Shown here one piece after another: positions 30,796 through 38,599 of a DNA stretch of 39,184 nucleotides. This stretch comes from Mycoplasma sp. CAG:472 (GTDB taxonomy: Bacteria > Bacillota_I > Bacilli_A > RF39 > UBA660): the NCBI GenBank assembly GCA_000437315.1, contig FR899393.1, positions 1-39,184 on the forward strand, in the 5' to 3' direction. The notes under the pieces are model-generated. The model was not told where the DNA came from, ran no database searches, and saw only the letters and a program-made list of their open reading frames with translations. The translations under genes were made by a program, and so were the position numbers. Numbering within the stretch: the first letter of the stretch is position 1; every line of letters begins with the position of its first letter.

Positions 30796-30821
30796 ATTAC
30801 TTCCCTATGGAAGTTTTTTTT
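30796..30821 (+). terminator. Displaced tRNA-Leu terminator
   Basis: ACTTCC-CTAT-GGAAGT followed by T-run, 8 bp after the right attachment copy. No plus-strand gene precedes it except tRNA-Leu across the island. Confidence 0.7.
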
Positions 30822-30830
30822 ATGTTATAA

Positions 30831-30864
30831 ATAAAAAAAGAATAACCTACTTTTGATTATTCTT
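30831..30864 (-). terminator. Terminator of the S1-domain gene
   Basis: AAGAATAA / TTATTCTT stem with T-run on the minus strand, overlapping the stop codon region. Confidence 0.65.
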
Positions 30865-31206
30865 ATTTATTTCGGATAGTTTTTCACTAATCCAAGTATT
30901 TAAATGATTTTTTAAAGGTAAAAATCCAAGTCTAGATTCCTTAACTTTACTTTTTGTATTTGATTTATAATTTATATTTTTTATAGATAATTTAAGCCTA
31001 TTATTTTCCTCATCTACATCTAATATTTGTGTATAAATAATTTCACCAATTTGTAAAAAGTCATTAATATCTTTTACAAAACCATTTGATATTTCAGAAA
31101 TATGAATAAGACCACTATAAATACCATCAATATTTACAAAAGCTCCATACTTCTCTATTCCAGTTACTTGGCATTTAACGATACTACCCGTTCTGTATTC
31201 TGCCAT
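30847..31206 (-). CDS. S1 RNA-binding domain protein (CvfD/YabR type)
   Basis: 119 aa. One S1 domain from the start: GSIVKCQVTGIEKYGAFVNI, GLIHISEISNGFVKDI, GEIIYTQILDVDEENNRLKL, then a basic tail (HLNTWISEKLSEINKNNQK). Single-S1 proteins of this length bind 16S rRNA or mRNA and act in general stress or virulence control in Firmicutes. Divergent from the NifU-like gene. Confidence 0.88.
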   Translation of the reverse strand: MAEYRTGSIVKCQVTGIEKYGAFVNIDGIYSGLIHISEISNGFVKDINDFLQIGEIIYTQILDVDEENNRLKLSIKNINYKSNTKSKVKESRLGFLPLKNHLNTWISEKLSEINKNNQK

Positions 31207-31275
31207 AAACTATTCCTCACAAACAAAATTCTACCATATTTTCAAAAAAAATGCTATAATAATGTAGTGATTTAT

Positions 31276-31500
31276 ATGGAAGAAAAGATTTTAAATGTTA
31301 TTGAAAAAGTTCGTCCCTATTTAAATATGGATGGTGGCGACATTGAATTTGTTAAATATGAAGATGGTTATATCTATATTAAACTTTATGGTGCTTGTGC
31401 AAATTGTTTATATCAAGATAATACAATTAATGAGAATCTTCTTAACTTTTTTAAGGAGGAAATTCCTGATATCAAAGGCATTATAAATGTTAATTTTTAA
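31276..31500 (+). CDS. nfu: NifU C-terminal-domain Fe-S scaffold (YutI/Nfu type)
   Basis: 74 aa from the ATG at 31276; the longer frame upstream has no ribosome-binding site and runs through the promoter. EKVRPYLNMDGGDIEFVKYE and YGACANCLYQDNTINENLL carry the C-x-x-C that binds the cluster. It may receive clusters from the SufB scaffold coded at 14359. A TGC-TATAAT extended -10 lies at about 31252-31260, close to the start, so the leader is very short. Its end overlaps the end of the convergent YutH-like gene by 11 bp. Confidence 0.88.
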   Translation: MEEKILNVIEKVRPYLNMDGGDIEFVKYEDGYIYIKLYGACANCLYQDNTINENLLNFFKEEIPDIKGIINVNF

Positions 31501-32404
31501 GCCACTCAATATTTTCTAAGGGAGCATATGTTGATATTAAAACATATGCTTTTTTTAAAAAAATTTCATATTCATTTGCCTTATTTATTATTTTTAATAG
31601 TTTTTCTGATGAGACATCTTTATTAACAACTTTTTCATAAATATCAAAATAATATGATGGAAAAAGTAGTCTTGCAAAAAGCATATTATATGAATATATT
31701 GTAAGTTTAGTACTTTTTAAATAAGACTCTAAATCAAGATAAGCATCACCATTATCAAAAAAAGTTGATTTAATATACTCAGTTATATCGCGAACCTCTA
31801 AATCGAATATAAATGAAAGTGGATTAAAATAATTTAAACTATAATTTGGACTAATAATCCTTTTTCTTGATAAAACTATTTTATCTAAAGATGACATACT
31901 ATATTTTGAATTTACATTATTAACATAGTATATAGCATTTTCTGAAAGACCAATATAATAATCTATTGAATTATCAATTATTTTATCATACTGAATCTCA
32001 TTTAATTGGCCTTCTATATAATCTACTTTTACACTCCATAAATAAGCCCAATTATTACGATAAAGATTACTTTTTATACCATTTAATGAAAGCTTCTTAT
32101 TATAATTATTTATACTAAATATATCTATTATTTCATCTTTATTAAATACTTCGAGTAAAACATAATCAAGTCCATCAACCTTTGTTAAATAACTATTATT
32201 AATATTTAACTTAATATTATGAACATTTATACCCTTTTGTTTTAATTCATTTGAAACAAACAAAATATCATCGAGATCCTCTTTAGTTCTAGAAAAATAT
32301 ACAAAATAAAAATCATGGTTATTTAAAATAAAATGATACTTATCATCCTCGATAAAAAGTTTATCAATTACTAAATTATAATAATACTCTATTAAATCTT
32401 TCAT
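31490..32404 (-). CDS. yutH: YutH-like spore coat-associated protein
   Basis: 304 aa from the ATG at 32404. Kinase-like (CotS/YutH) fold: LDYVLLEVFNKDEIIDIFSI, NWAYLWSVKVDYIEGQLNEI, YYIGLSENAIYYVNN, LSRKRI, FNPLSFIFDLEVRDITEYIK, and LLFARLLFPSYYFDIYEKV, all close to the YutH pattern as I remember it. Catalytic HxD and DFG of true kinases are not evident. The start is odd: no ribosome-binding site, and a terminator hairpin of the preceding gene plus TATAAT end directly at the ATG. A later start or leaderless message is possible. Confidence 0.65.
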   Translation of the reverse strand: MKDLIEYYYNLVIDKLFIEDDKYHFILNNHDFYFVYFSRTKEDLDDILFVSNELKQKGINVHNIKLNINNSYLTKVDGLDYVLLEVFNKDEIIDIFSINNYNKKLSLNGIKSNLYRNNWAYLWSVKVDYIEGQLNEIQYDKIIDNSIDYYIGLSENAIYYVNNVNSKYSMSSLDKIVLSRKRIISPNYSLNYFNPLSFIFDLEVRDITEYIKSTFFDNGDAYLDLESYLKSTKLTIYSYNMLFARLLFPSYYFDIYEKVVNKDVSSEKLLKIINKANEYEIFLKKAYVLISTYAPLENIEWLKN

Positions 32405-32441
32405 ATTATAATATATAAAAAAACTTTCAATTTTATGAAAG

Positions 32442-33179
32442 TTATTTATTTTCAAATCTTTTTACTAAAGCATCAAACATATTTTCACAAGATTTCATAA
32501 ATGTTTCTTTTAAATCTGCATAATTTATGTTTGAATTTGGTTGTGGATTTGGCATTTGATTATTTACATTTGGCATAGGATTATTCATTGAGGCCATCTC
32601 ATTTGGCATTGCCATAGTATTTGTTTGACCTAACATATCACTATTTCCCATCATTTGTGGTGCTGGATTACTATTCATAACTGGAGCTGTATTTACAGTA
32701 TTCATACCGCCAAAAGATATTGGTCCATCCATTACCGGAGGTGCTGGCGTTTCCATAACCTCTGGAGCAGATTGAACAGGTGCTTGAGCTACTTCAGGTT
32801 GTGGTGCAGGCATTACCTCTGGTTCAGGTTTCGGAGGATTATAACTTCTTTTTAATACATCAAATGATGCAACAGGCAAAGTAAGTTGTGTAAAGAAATC
32901 ATCTTGTGCGCTTAAATTTTCTGGAACCTCTAAATACATAAGAGTTGAACCACTTATAATTGATTTTAAACTTTCTTTTACACTTGCCCATTCACTTTGA
33001 TCAAAAATCTTTTCTAATCTATTTCCATTTAATTTACTTATACAAATAATTGGAAGTCCCATTGAACCATTCATTTCATTATCAAAAACAACATAGTTTG
33101 CACTTGTTCCTTGAAAACAAGTTACTAATGGTTTTTCAAAAACATTTCCACTTGTTAAATTTACCCTAATCTTACTCAT
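32442..33179 (-). CDS. Hypothetical protein with Pro/Asn/Met-rich linker
   Basis: 245 aa. N-terminal globular part of about 110 residues (LTSGNVFEKPLVTCFQGTSA), a low-complexity middle rich in P, E, V, then N, M and P, and a short C-terminal helix (YADLKETFMKSCENMFDALV). No signal peptide or membrane span. GAAGGGATTGATATAG precedes the ATG. A hairpin AACTTTC/GAAAGTT with T-run follows its end. Such layout suits a structural or scaffold protein; I do not recognise it. Confidence 0.65.
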   Translation of the reverse strand: MSKIRVNLTSGNVFEKPLVTCFQGTSANYVVFDNEMNGSMGLPIICISKLNGNRLEKIFDQSEWASVKESLKSIISGSTLMYLEVPENLSAQDDFFTQLTLPVASFDVLKRSYNPPKPEPEVMPAPQPEVAQAPVQSAPEVMETPAPPVMDGPISFGGMNTVNTAPVMNSNPAPQMMGNSDMLGQTNTMAMPNEMASMNNPMPNVNNQMPNPQPNSNINYADLKETFMKSCENMFDALVKRFENK

Positions 33180-33223
33180 CTATATCAATCCCTTCATATG
33201 ATAATTAAATTATAACAAAATCA

Positions 33224-33505
33224 TTAATTTTTTTCAATAACTTTTAAAATAAAATATCTACAACCATATGCACAATATTTTTTAATATAATTATCAACAT
33301 TTTTTATATCATTAATTGGTTTAAAATTTTTATTTGATTTATCGTTAAAACCTTTTAAGCGAAGTTTTCCATAAGCCCAATCACCCACTATAAAATCAAA
33401 ATTTTCAAAGTATTCAGTTATTGCCTCTTTTAAAACTTCTTCATCTATTGCATCTTTTTCATTTTTTATTACTTCATATGTTTTATTATTAATTGTTATT
33501 TTCAT
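33224..33505 (-). CDS. yutD: YutD family protein (DUF1027)
   Basis: 93 aa. YEVIKNEKDAIDEEVLKEAI, FDFIVGDWAYGKLRLKGF, and IKKYCAYGCRYFILKVIE match YutD, a small conserved protein of Bacilli with no established function. GGGGGATAA precedes the ATG. Located with YutH-like and YunB genes, as in Bacillus. Confidence 0.85.
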   Translation of the reverse strand: MKITINNKTYEVIKNEKDAIDEEVLKEAITEYFENFDFIVGDWAYGKLRLKGFNDKSNKNFKPINDIKNVDNYIKKYCAYGCRYFILKVIEKN

Positions 33506-33513
33506 TTATCCCC

Positions 33514-34314
33514 CTAAAAAACAAATATTGTTAATAAGAATATTACTAGTCCTAGTGTTACCACTATAGAAAGTATTAATAAAATATCTACATATCCATT
33601 ACCTGTGGAAAGTGATGGTTTTGGATTATTAAAATCAAATACTGCCTTATCAAGTAAATAATCTTTATTAATTGCATTTTCATTAATATCAAAATAATTA
33701 TATACCTTTTTATTTACTTCATCAAGCTGATCAGCATCCATTTTATTAATATCCTCTAAAGAATATTTCAAAATTTCATATGCATCAATATTTAATTTTT
33801 TCTTTTCTCTTTCTTTCTTTTTATAAACATTTTCTTTAACTATTTTTTCAAAATAATTTTCTATTTCATTAACATCTTTTGCCATTAAAAAGTTATAAGA
33901 TGTTATTAATGGATTAGGTGACTTTACTGTATATAATAAATCTTTAAAACTATCTATTTCACTTTCTTTTAAATCCATACTTTTTTTCTTAAGAGCAAAC
34001 ATATCTATTAGCATTTTTTGTATATTAATAAAGTCTTCAGAATTTTCTTTTTCATAAAAATGGTTAAAGGCTCTTTTAAATGTACAAATATTATTATATG
34101 AATATCCATACTTTTCTAAGTTATCATTTAAAGCTTGCTCATTATTTAAATAAAAAGGATTTAATATATCTAGTTCATCATAAATTAGTGTAAGAAGTCT
34201 TATTACAACAACTAAAAAAGTATTATATGTTACGCCCTCAGGATGTGACTTACCCTTTAAATAATCATTAATTACACTAGTAAATGCTTCGCTAATAAAC
34301 ACACCATTTTTCAT
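33514..34314 (-). CDS. Hypothetical tail-anchored protein
   Basis: 266 aa from ATG 34314, with AGGTGAGAGT just before. Mostly helical and charged (YEKENSEDFINIQKMLIDMF; KKKEREKKKLNIDAYEIL) with one C-terminal membrane span (VDILLILSIVVTLGLVIFLLTIF-like, key residues hydrophobic). Lies 8 bp upstream of yutD and is probably co-transcribed with yunB. Not recognised. Confidence 0.65.
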   Translation of the reverse strand: MKNGVFISEAFTSVINDYLKGKSHPEGVTYNTFLVVVIRLLTLIYDELDILNPFYLNNEQALNDNLEKYGYSYNNICTFKRAFNHFYEKENSEDFINIQKMLIDMFALKKKSMDLKESEIDSFKDLLYTVKSPNPLITSYNFLMAKDVNEIENYFEKIVKENVYKKKEREKKKLNIDAYEILKYSLEDINKMDADQLDEVNKKVYNYFDINENAINKDYLLDKAVFDFNNPKPSLSTGNGYVDILLILSIVVTLGLVIFLLTIFVF

Positions 34315-34350
34315 ACTCTCACCTATTATTAAGTATAGCATAGTTTTTTT

Positions 34351-35001
34351 TTAATTGGAAGTACTTACACCACTTTCTTTAAAGATATTTTTTCCATAAA
34401 ATGTTGGTACTTTTCCATTAATAATTTTCGAAGAGATTAAGATTTCTGTTTTTAAAACGCTTTCTTTTTTATTCATGGGAATAACAACTAAATACCCAAT
34501 TTCAAGTTCAAAATACATTTCTACAAGAGCATTATTAACTCCAAAATCAGTGACTTTTGTTTTAATTTTCCCTTTTACATTATCTATTATTTCATATTTA
34601 AATTTTATTTTTGGACCTAACGAAGAAATAATAATATTATCACTTGCTATAAAAAAAGGTACTGTTAAAATCTTACTTTTAGAATTATCTTTTTTTAAAC
34701 TATCAATGTATTTATTTAATAATTTATATGTTTTATCTATATCATAATCTAAATAAACTATTTCATTACTTTTATTTTTATCAATATATAAAATATCATT
34801 AACTTCTTCATTAGTTATAAAATTATTACTTTTAATAACTTTCTTATATATTTCATCCTTAACTAAAAAATCAATATAATCATTTAATTTAGGATTTAGT
34901 TTTTTACTATATAAACTAAAAATTATAATAAACAAAAAAAGACTTATTAAAAAGGTTATCAAAATATAATATTTTCTTTTAAGTCTTTCTTTTAATTTCA
35001 T
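34351..35001 (-). CDS. yunB: Sporulation protein YunB
   Basis: 216 aa. One N-terminal span (YYILITFLISLFLFIIIFSL), then SLGPKIKFKYEIIDNVKGKI, VTDFGVNNALVEMYFELEIG and ILISSKIINGKVPTFYGK, the conserved YunB pattern. It is a mother-cell gene needed for full spore formation in Bacillus. Start ATG 35001, weak ribosome-binding site, 13 nt after the previous gene. Confidence 0.85.
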   Translation of the reverse strand: MKLKERLKRKYYILITFLISLFLFIIIFSLYSKKLNPKLNDYIDFLVKDEIYKKVIKSNNFITNEEVNDILYIDKNKSNEIVYLDYDIDKTYKLLNKYIDSLKKDNSKSKILTVPFFIASDNIIISSLGPKIKFKYEIIDNVKGKIKTKVTDFGVNNALVEMYFELEIGYLVVIPMNKKESVLKTEILISSKIINGKVPTFYGKNIFKESGVSTSN

Positions 35002-35014
35002 ACTAAATTATATG

Positions 35015-35815
35015 TTATAAAAATGATTTTACTAAAATAACTATTCCTGCTACAAAAGCAAGTATTAATAAAACTATGATTATTTTTACAAATACTGATG
35101 ATTTACTATCTTCAATATCAGAAAAGTCATCAAAATCTTCTTTCTTAAACTTTGTAGATTCTGTAAAAAATGATTTATCTAATGATGTTGTATTTTCTTT
35201 TACTTCATTACTATTAATTTCTTCGAAAACAGTTTCTTTTGTTTTTTCATTATCATCATGAATTCCTTCGATAACCTCAGTATTATCACTACCTTTTAAA
35301 TCCTCGAGTAGTGCAAGAGGATCACTTTCTTCACTCGCTTTTTTAATAGCTTTTTCATTTATTGAAATTGTATTAATTAAATTTGCAAGTTCTTCAGCTG
35401 TTTTATCACTTACTTTATGACTGCTTTCCTCTTTTTCTTCATTAAAGTCTAAACTATTTAATATATCAAATCCTGTATTACGAAGTTTTTTATTTCTTTC
35501 TTTTTCATAATCATCTTCTTTAACTTCTCTAGCTTTATCCAAAATTACATTAATATCATATTCTTTAGTTTCTTCGGCTTTAGTCTTAACAATTTCTTCA
35601 TCTTCAATAGCAATACTTCTTCTTTTGGGAGCATCTTTATAATGAGTATCTAATATACTTTTAATTTTTTCTACATCAATACTACCCTTATTATCTCCAA
35701 TTACGGCCTCATTACTTCTAACTTCATAATTATCAAGCTCTGTTTTACTAATTTCTTTATATAGTTCTTGATTTCTCGAAGCTCTACTTGGAATTTTTTG
35801 TCCATATTCATCCAT
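35015..35815 (-). CDS. Hypothetical acidic tail-anchored protein
   Basis: 266 aa, strongly charged and low in hydrophobics (KAREVKEDDYEKERNKKLRN; EEKEESSHKVSDKTAEELAN) with a single C-terminal span (VFVKIIIVLLILAFVAGIVI). AGAGGTG precedes the ATG. Probably heads the yunB-yutD transcript. Family unknown; the topology equals that of the genes at 15748 and 33514. Confidence 0.65.
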   Translation of the reverse strand: MDEYGQKIPSRASRNQELYKEISKTELDNYEVRSNEAVIGDNKGSIDVEKIKSILDTHYKDAPKRRSIAIEDEEIVKTKAEETKEYDINVILDKAREVKEDDYEKERNKKLRNTGFDILNSLDFNEEKEESSHKVSDKTAEELANLINTISINEKAIKKASEESDPLALLEDLKGSDNTEVIEGIHDDNEKTKETVFEEINSNEVKENTTSLDKSFFTESTKFKKEDFDDFSDIEDSKSSVFVKIIIVLLILAFVAGIVILVKSFL

Positions 35816-35875
35816 ACTAAAACACCTCTACTATTTAATGATACCATAATTTTTTAACTTATTAAAGTTAAATTA

Positions 35876-36325
35876 TTACATTTTTAATAAATTTGTGTCT
35901 TCTTTACTATAAATCATCTGACTATTATAGTCTTCATTTTGTAAAAAATCTTTAAATGTATAACTTACTGGTAAAACTTCAATGCTTTCTAAATATTCTA
36001 ATTTAATTAATTTACTTGGAATAGCATATTCTAAAACATAATCTTCTTTACTTGAATCATATTTAGAAATATATTTTCCAAGTCCTAGATATCCGTTAGT
36101 TACTTCATTAGGAATATTATATGTACATAAAAATCTTTTCAAAGGACTATTAAAATAAAATATATCATCTTTACTATCAAAAAAATGCATATAAAAAGTA
36201 TTTTTCTTGTAATGATGAGAATTATTTTTACAAGTCTCATTAAATGTACTTCCAACATTACTAAATGATTTATTTTCTAAAAATTTATCTATTTCTAATC
36301 TATTTGCAATTCTATATACTTTCAT
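35876..36325 (-). CDS. Hypothetical protein
   Basis: 149 aa from the ATG at 36325, which has AAGGGGAAAG upstream and a promoter at 36352-36379; longer forms would overlap the divergent ferredoxin. Starts MKVYRIANRLEIDKFLENKS and contains YKKNTFYMHFFDSKDDIFYF, FLCTYNIPNEVTNGYLG and DYVLEYAIPSKLI. No membrane span. The Y-R start and HFF block recall small mono-ADP-ribosyltransferase-like folds, but this is a guess. Confidence 0.65.
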   Translation of the reverse strand: MKVYRIANRLEIDKFLENKSFSNVGSTFNETCKNNSHHYKKNTFYMHFFDSKDDIFYFNSPLKRFLCTYNIPNEVTNGYLGLGKYISKYDSSKEDYVLEYAIPSKLIKLEYLESIEVLPVSYTFKDFLQNEDYNSQMIYSKEDTNLLKM

Positions 36326-36351
36326 AGTCTTTCCCCTTTTGACGAGGTTAT

Positions 36352-36379
36352 ATTTTATCATATTTTTAATATTTGTCAA
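36352..36379 (-). promoter_or_regulatory. Promoter of the 35876-36325 gene
   Basis: Minus strand TTGACA (36374-36379), 16 bp spacer, TGA then TAAAAT (36352-36357). It is back to back with the ferredoxin promoter, whose extended -10 TGT-TATAAT ends at about 36415. Confidence 0.65.
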
Positions 36380-36430
36380 ATTTTTTACATATTTTTTCAA
36401 ATACATGTTATAATGAAAAAGGAGGAATAA

Positions 36431-36703
36431 ATGAAAAAAATAATTGTTGATGATGAAAAATGTATTGGTTGTGGTGCTTGCGTAGCTATTGATAGTGAGC
36501 ATTTTGACTTTAATGAAGATGGCCTTTCTGAAGCTATTTCACAAGAAAATCTTGAAAGTGAAAACTTACAAAATGCTATTTCTTCTTGTCCTGTAAATGC
36601 AATCAAAATTACTGAAGAAGAAAATAAATGTTCTTGTGAAGATTGTCACTGTCATGATTGTCATTGTGATGATGAAGGATGTCACTGCGAAGAATGTAAC
36701 TAA
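36431..36703 (+). CDS. 4Fe-4S ferredoxin with Cys/His-rich tail
   Basis: 90 aa. Single-cluster ferredoxin: KCIGCGACV (C11, C14, C17) and SSCPVNAI. After an EEE linker the last 25 residues, from CSCEDCHCHDCHC to the terminal EECN, hold nine Cys and four His, enough to bind extra metal ions. AAAGGAGGAAT precedes the ATG. The core is ordinary; the tail is not part of the standard family and resembles a metallothionein-like or metal-delivery appendage. Confidence 0.9.
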   Translation: MKKIIVDDEKCIGCGACVAIDSEHFDFNEDGLSEAISQENLESENLQNAISSCPVNAIKITEEENKCSCEDCHCHDCHCDDEGCHCEECN

Positions 36704-36731
36704 AAAAGATAACCCATGGGGTTATTTTTTA
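36702..36731. terminator. Bidirectional terminator
   Basis: ATAACCC / GGGTTAT palindrome with A-run and T-run, between the ferredoxin gene and the convergent rluB. Confidence 0.8.
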
Positions 36732-37436
36732 ATTTCGATAAAGTTTTTTTACCTCTTTAATTGATAATGTTCTATATTCACCAGATTTTAAATTACCTAA
36801 ATCTAAAAAATCATAGTGAGTTCTTGTAAGTTTGTCCACTAAAAGGCCAATACTTTCAAATAATCTTTTTACAATATGGTTTCTACCTTCAATAATAGAT
36901 ATTGAAATAAATGTTGCATTTTTTTCTTTATCTATTTTTTTAACTTTAAAATCAATAATATCTACTTTTCTATCATCAATATAAATACCTTTTTTTAGTT
37001 TATCAATTTGCTCTTTTGTAATAATTCCAGCACATTTTGCTAAATATGTTTTAATTATTTTATTTTTAGGATGAGTTAACTTATTTGCAAGATCCCCATC
37101 ATTTGTAAGTATTAAAAGCCCTGTTGTATCATAATCAAGTCTTCCAACTGGATAAATTCTTTCATCAGTATCAATAAAATCAACAACAGTTTTTCTACCT
37201 TTTTCATCACTTACTGTAGAAACTACTCCTCTTGGTTTATTTAAAAGAAAATATACTTTATTATTTGTACCAACTATTTCTTTTCCCTCAATAGAAATAT
37301 TAGCGTTTTCATCTATTCTATCTCCAATAGAGGCTTTTTTACCATCAACATATACTTTTCCTTGCATAATTAACTCTTCAGCTTTTCTTCTTGATGTATA
37401 TCCCCTATTTGCTATTATTTTTTGAATTTTTTCCAT
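36729..37436 (-). CDS. rluB: 23S rRNA pseudouridine synthase RluB
   Basis: 235 aa. N-terminal S4 domain (RGYTSRRKAEELIMQGKV), then the RsuA/RluB catalytic motif GRLDYDTTGLLILTNDG with the catalytic Asp, LNKPRGVVSTVSDEKGR and EGRNHIVKRLFESIG. It modifies the peptidyl-transferase region of 23S rRNA. Follows spmB, the same order as Bacillus. GGTGAG precedes the ATG. Confidence 0.93.
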   Translation of the reverse strand: MEKIQKIIANRGYTSRRKAEELIMQGKVYVDGKKASIGDRIDENANISIEGKEIVGTNNKVYFLLNKPRGVVSTVSDEKGRKTVVDFIDTDERIYPVGRLDYDTTGLLILTNDGDLANKLTHPKNKIIKTYLAKCAGIITKEQIDKLKKGIYIDDRKVDIIDFKVKKIDKEKNATFISISIIEGRNHIVKRLFESIGLLVDKLTRTHYDFLDLGNLKSGEYRTLSIKEVKKLYRN

Positions 37437-37467
37437 AAATTTCTCACCACAAAAATTATATCATACA

Positions 37468-37977
37468 TCAAAAGAAAATCCTAGTTAAAACAAATGCCAT
37501 AATAAGTCCAACTAAATCCGCTATAAGGCCTATTACTACAGTATATCTACTTTTAGTTATTTTTACGCTACTATAATAAAGAGCAATTACATAAATTGTT
37601 GTATCAGTACACCCCTGAAGTACACTTGCAAGTCTTCCTGGATATGTATCTGGCCCATATATTTCAAATATTTTAGTCATTATACTCATCGATGCTGTAC
37701 CAGATATTGGTCTTAAAAAAGCCATAGGAAGTATTTCAGGTGGTAAATTTAAAATATTAGTAATAGGTTTTAATAAAAATGGAAGTATATTACTATCTAA
37801 AAAAATATTAACTGCAAAAACCATTGCAAGTACAGCAGGAAAAATATTATAAACTATTTTCATTCCCTCTTTAGCACCCTCTAAAAAGGAGGAATACACA
37901 TCAACTTTTTTGATATAGCCATAAAAAACTACAAACAAAATAAATAAAGGAATAACTATAATAGAAAAAAGTTTCAT
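37468..37977 (-). CDS. spmB: Spore maturation protein B
   Basis: 169 aa membrane protein of the nucleoside recognition (Gate) family; Bacillus mutants fail to dehydrate the spore core fully. SFLEGAKEGMKIVYNIFPAV, MAFLRPISGTASMSIMTKI and SVLQGCTDTTIYVIALYYSS match SpmB. Start overlaps the spmA stop as ATGA, and AAGGAGGAAAC precedes it. Confidence 0.95.
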   Translation of the reverse strand: MKLFSIIVIPLFILFVVFYGYIKKVDVYSSFLEGAKEGMKIVYNIFPAVLAMVFAVNIFLDSNILPFLLKPITNILNLPPEILPMAFLRPISGTASMSIMTKIFEIYGPDTYPGRLASVLQGCTDTTIYVIALYYSSVKITKSRYTVVIGLIADLVGLIMAFVLTRIFF

Positions 37978-38552
37978 CTTCGTTTCCTCCTTATAAAATA
38001 ATCAATTAAAACTGCTGATAAACAAGAGCAAGACGTTGATATTAATGCTGGAGCAATTATTTCTGTAGGATTTAAACTGTTATAAGCAAGTCTTATAGCA
38101 ATTATTGTTGTGGGAATTATAGTAACTCCAGCAGTATTTAAAACTAAAAAAGTTATCATTGGTGTTGAAGCAGTATCTTTTTTATCATTTATCTTCTGAA
38201 GTTCACTCATTGCCTTTAATCCAAACGGTGTTGCTGCACTACCAAGTCCTAACATATTCGCAGCAATATTGGATGCAATATAACCAAGTGAAGGATTATC
38301 TTTTGGAACTGATGGAAAAAGTTTAGACAAGATTGGTCTTAAAAACTTAGCAAACCTTGTAAGCATTCCAGCACTTTCCGCTATTTTCATTATTCCAGAC
38401 CATAATACTATTGTTGGAAATAAACTTAATATTAATTTTAAGGCTTTATCTGCATTAGTTAATATACTTTCATTAATTACATTTATATTCCCAGTTAAAA
38501 AACTATATAAAATTCCTATAACAATTAAAAATGTCCATAATATTGAAATCAT
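37974..38552 (-). CDS. spmA: Spore maturation protein A
   Basis: 192 aa. Partner of SpmB. FPTIVLWSGIMKIAESAGML, LFPSVPKDNPSLGYIASNI, NMLGLGSAATPFGLKAM and ITFLVLNTAGVTIIPTTIIA follow the SpmA pattern. Ends in TGA, showing that TGA is a stop here. The ribosome-binding site is weak. Confidence 0.95.
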   Translation of the reverse strand: MISILWTFLIVIGILYSFLTGNINVINESILTNADKALKLILSLFPTIVLWSGIMKIAESAGMLTRFAKFLRPILSKLFPSVPKDNPSLGYIASNIAANMLGLGSAATPFGLKAMSELQKINDKKDTASTPMITFLVLNTAGVTIIPTTIIAIRLAYNSLNPTEIIAPALISTSCSCLSAVLIDYFIRRKRR

Positions 38553-38571
38553 ACTAAAGTTTATGATAAAT

Positions 38572-38599
38572 AAAAAAAAATAGACTAATGTCTATTTTT
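38572..38599 (-). terminator. Terminator of the right-edge surface protein gene
   Basis: AAATAGAC / GTCTATTT stem with a nine-base T-run on the minus strand. Confidence 0.8.
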
